A DNA stretch of 64,000 nt from GWE2-42-39 sp963662895 (GTDB lineage: Bacteria; Bacteroidota; Bacteroidia; Bacteroidales; Prolixibacteraceae): the NCBI GenBank assembly GCA_963662895.1, contig OY759981.1, forward strand, positions 2,232,001 through 2,296,000. Reading direction: 5' to 3'. Each line of letters begins with the position of its first letter. The stretch's first letter is position 1. Below, in pieces: positions 63,101 through 64,000 of the stretch. The position numbers were made by a program, and so were the translations under genes. The notes under the pieces were generated by a model. The model was not told where the DNA came from. It was given only the letters and a program-made list of their open reading frames with translations, and did not search any database.

Positions 63101-63478
63101 GAGCTGGAGCGCAGGAATAGCCTGGCTGAAATTGGTTACTGGACACCGGAAAATAAGAGCAACGAATGGCGGTCGTTAAATAAAAATTCTAACCCACATG
63201 GTTACGGATTTCCTGTAGATAAAAATTACACCAGGATTAAAGACATTACGCTTAATTACAATATACCGGAACATGTCATTAACAAAATAGGGATTAACGC
63301 TTTAAGCGTATATGTTAGCGGACGTAACCTTTATACCTTTACTGACTGGATTGGCTGGGACCCTGAAGAAAGAGAGTTTAGTCGTGGCACTTATGATCCT
63401 GATGACTCGTCAATTAACTGGGAAATCAATTATCCAAGTGTGAGGACTATTGTATTTGGCATTAATCTTACATTATAA
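60131..63478 (+). CDS. SusC-family TonB-dependent transducer with STN domain
   Basis: 1115 residues. Signal segment LTLGLLLILGMQGWATRSYS; STN ~47-118 (LNLNMKNAKVIDVLEEIEDQTDYYFLFNYEQINSDKKIDVKLVNSKIEETLNFILSGTGLKYTITERQIVIT); carboxypeptidase-like domain ~135-210 (VSGKVTDSSGASLPGVTVIVKGTTQGIITDVNGYYSL); TonB box (DEVVVVGYGTQKKSDITGSV); plug (YVVVDGVPITKMGGSINDINPNDIESIEILKDASAVAIYGMNGANGVILITTKRG); barrel ending FGINLTL. Expected to signal to the FecR upstream. A susD begins 10 bases after its stop. Confidence 0.97.
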   Translation: MKKKLIDEVCLKHLLIKPLRIMRLTLGLLLILGMQGWATRSYSQKAVLNLNMKNAKVIDVLEEIEDQTDYYFLFNYEQINSDKKIDVKLVNSKIEETLNFILSGTGLKYTITERQIVITKDEQVPAYLFPGQPKTVSGKVTDSSGASLPGVTVIVKGTTQGIITDVNGYYSLPGVPSDATLVFSFVGMKTQELTVGDQTKINVTMIEEIIGVDEVVVVGYGTQKKSDITGSVTSVPEERLSKIPVTNVMQAVQGAVSGVVINQVSSIPGEELDVLVRGGGSITASTDPYVVVDGVPITKMGGSINDINPNDIESIEILKDASAVAIYGMNGANGVILITTKRGKTSKPTIRYSGYIGIEDFSHIPDMCSPEELIARYKEGSRINGSPMYSDNVKYEYEVENYENGHIIDWIDAISQTGIQQNHNISISGGNESFNYYVSGDILDQKGIVKGYNYKRYSIRTNIDAYVTDYLRIGTNSSIVAHNKDGGRANLLNAEAMSPYGRMNEDDGSYTIHPMFGETLWANPLLPTTTDPERRQYNVNINGYADVILGKIWKPLTGLTYRLNAGFSYIPRRQNSYTGESVNDLLGTAEIWHYETQAYTIENILKYERDIGKHHFDLTAVYAAQERNYNENYAKAQDFVNDELDWNRMQAGASSSVRSYADRYAATSQMGRLNYSYDSRYLFTFTVRRDGSSVFAEGLKHGVFPSVALGWNIHHENFLKNVEAVNNLKLRFSYGKTGNEAVKVYKTFTTMKDVQIALGGETNIAMIADQLGNSDLSWESKKSFNVGLDFGFFKNRVNGTLDVYSASNTDLLLSRKLPAASGFSEVTANIGETESKGLELTLNTVNIAKKDFKWSSTLVFSTNKNKIVELYGDGKDDTGSGWFIGEPIGVIRDFKKVGIWQEDEIANGDHLDWDPIAKAGDVKLADLSGPDGVPDGTIDDDDRVILGQKEPKWVGGLTNTFAYKNVSLSIFIQTVQGAMRENKHIGMASDELERRNSLAEIGYWTPENKSNEWRSLNKNSNPHGYGFPVDKNYTRIKDITLNYNIPEHVINKIGINALSVYVSGRNLYTFTDWIGWDPEEREFSRGTYDPDDSSINWEINYPSVRTIVFGINLTL

Positions 63479-63488
63479 TCCTATAACT

Positions 63489-64000
63489 ATGAAAATGAAA
63501 AAAATCTCTATAACGTTAGCGATGGCTTTAACTTTGATCGCCATCTCTTGTAGCGATGACTTCTTAGACGAAACACCATATTCATCGTATGCACCTGAAA
63601 CATTATCCGATGAAGCAGGTATTGAAGCTGCATTGAAAGGATTACATTATATTTTTGGACAATTATGGACATGGTCTGATCAACAAGGTTGGCTCTGCTG
63701 TTGGCAGGAAGGTACCGACGTATGTTCACCCGGAGGAATCCAGGGAGTTGAAATTTCGTTTTTCAAATATGAAGATATGAATTCGGAAAATGCAGCAGTT
63801 AGCTATATGTGGTCGCAGTGCTTTAAGATTGTCAACAATGCCAATAATGCTTTGAAAGCAATTGGCGAAGACGGTGACCCTGCAAAGATTGCAGAAGCCA
63901 GATTTTTCCGGGGGTATGCCTATAATATTCTGGCAACGCTTTATGGCAATGTGCCTTTACTTACAGAACCAACTTCATCTGCAAGAACCGACCTTGAGCG
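63489..64000 (+). CDS. SusD/RagB-family lipoprotein, 3' end outside window
   Basis: 170 codons visible from the ATG at 63489, open to the window edge. Signal and lipobox LIAISC (Cys21), then SDDFLDETPYSSYAPETLSDEAGIEAALKGLHYIFG, typical for the SusD N-terminus. EARFFRGYAYNILATLYGNVPLL is the family's R-a-x-R-a-y helix. It forms a pair with the susC just upstream. Confidence 0.93.
   Translation, partial: MKMKKISITLAMALTLIAISCSDDFLDETPYSSYAPETLSDEAGIEAALKGLHYIFGQLWTWSDQQGWLCCWQEGTDVCSPGGIQGVEISFFKYEDMNSENAAVSYMWSQCFKIVNNANNALKAIGEDGDPAKIAEARFFRGYAYNILATLYGNVPLLTEPTSSARTDLE

Noticed and set aside
1..64000. tRNA or rRNA genes
   Set aside because: No cloverleaf-like sequence with the GGTTCRA-type T arm in proper context and no rRNA core sequence was noticed; a tRNAscan run would settle it.

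Overview
The window looks like a chromosome segment of a free-living, glycan-foraging member of the Bacteroidota, probably order Bacteroidales/Marinilabiliales (the order is inference). The evidence is four SusC/SusD-type TonB receptor and lipoprotein pairs, two ECF sigma/FecR anti-sigma pairs feeding SusC receptors that carry an N-terminal STN domain, a PorZ gene of the type IX secretion system, Bacteroidota-type TAnnTTTG promoter boxes, and short leaders in which susC starts follow AT-rich stretches. No tRNA, rRNA or CRISPR array was found.

Layout. 1-9.1 kb (+): a nutrient-uptake operon cut by the window start (susC, susD, a C45-type acyltransferase/amidohydrolase lipoprotein, a PhoPQ-related alpha/beta hydrolase and a propeller plus helical-toroid protein). 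9.2-10.8 kb (-): TerC and DUF502 membrane proteins. 10.9-15.5 kb: a low-GC accessory island with an orphan PD-(D/E)XK-like gene, an N-truncated DUF1963/YwqG gene, a broken VapC with its antitoxin between two copies of an ~80 bp repeat, the 3' end of a group II intron, arrays of small palindromes and a decayed REP-associated transposase. 15.5-24.8 kb: a secreted protein, a double-HTH regulator and, divergently, susC/susD/DUF1735-discoidin and a C-terminally truncated Gfo/Idh/MocA oxidoreductase. 24.8-25.8 kb is repeat-rich with no gene. 25.8-42.9 kb is mostly housekeeping: SPOR proteins, AmmeMemoRadiSam B/A fusion, an aminotransferase homologue lacking its PLP lysine, recO, porZ, rdgB, a C1 peptidase, an amidohydrolase, rfbB, ald, an aspartate-type aminotransferase, der and era. 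43.1-50.3 kb (-): XRE regulator, ECF sigma, FecR, susC, susD. 50.3-56.9 kb: a decayed susC start, a glycine-rich secreted protein, metG and two repeat-filled gaps. 56.9-64 kb (+): a full-length Gfo/Idh/MocA protein, then ECF sigma, FecR, susC and a susD that runs off the window.

How it fits together. Two regulatory styles for susC are visible. Receptors with an STN domain sit behind ECF sigma/FecR genes, and the fecR-susC gap contains related stem-loops. The STN-less susC at 17.1 kb instead lies divergent to an XRE-like protein, with a large inverted repeat in its leader. The same XRE/inverted repeat/susC-start arrangement recurs at 49.9-50.65 kb, where the susC has decayed to its signal-peptide region while the XRE gene now heads an ECF sigma/FecR/susC/susD set. 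This duplicated module is the best candidate in the window for a little-described system. Other points worth checking are the aminotransferase with Pro in place of the catalytic Lys, the repeat-bracketed toxin/antitoxin cassette, and the REP/RAYT debris.
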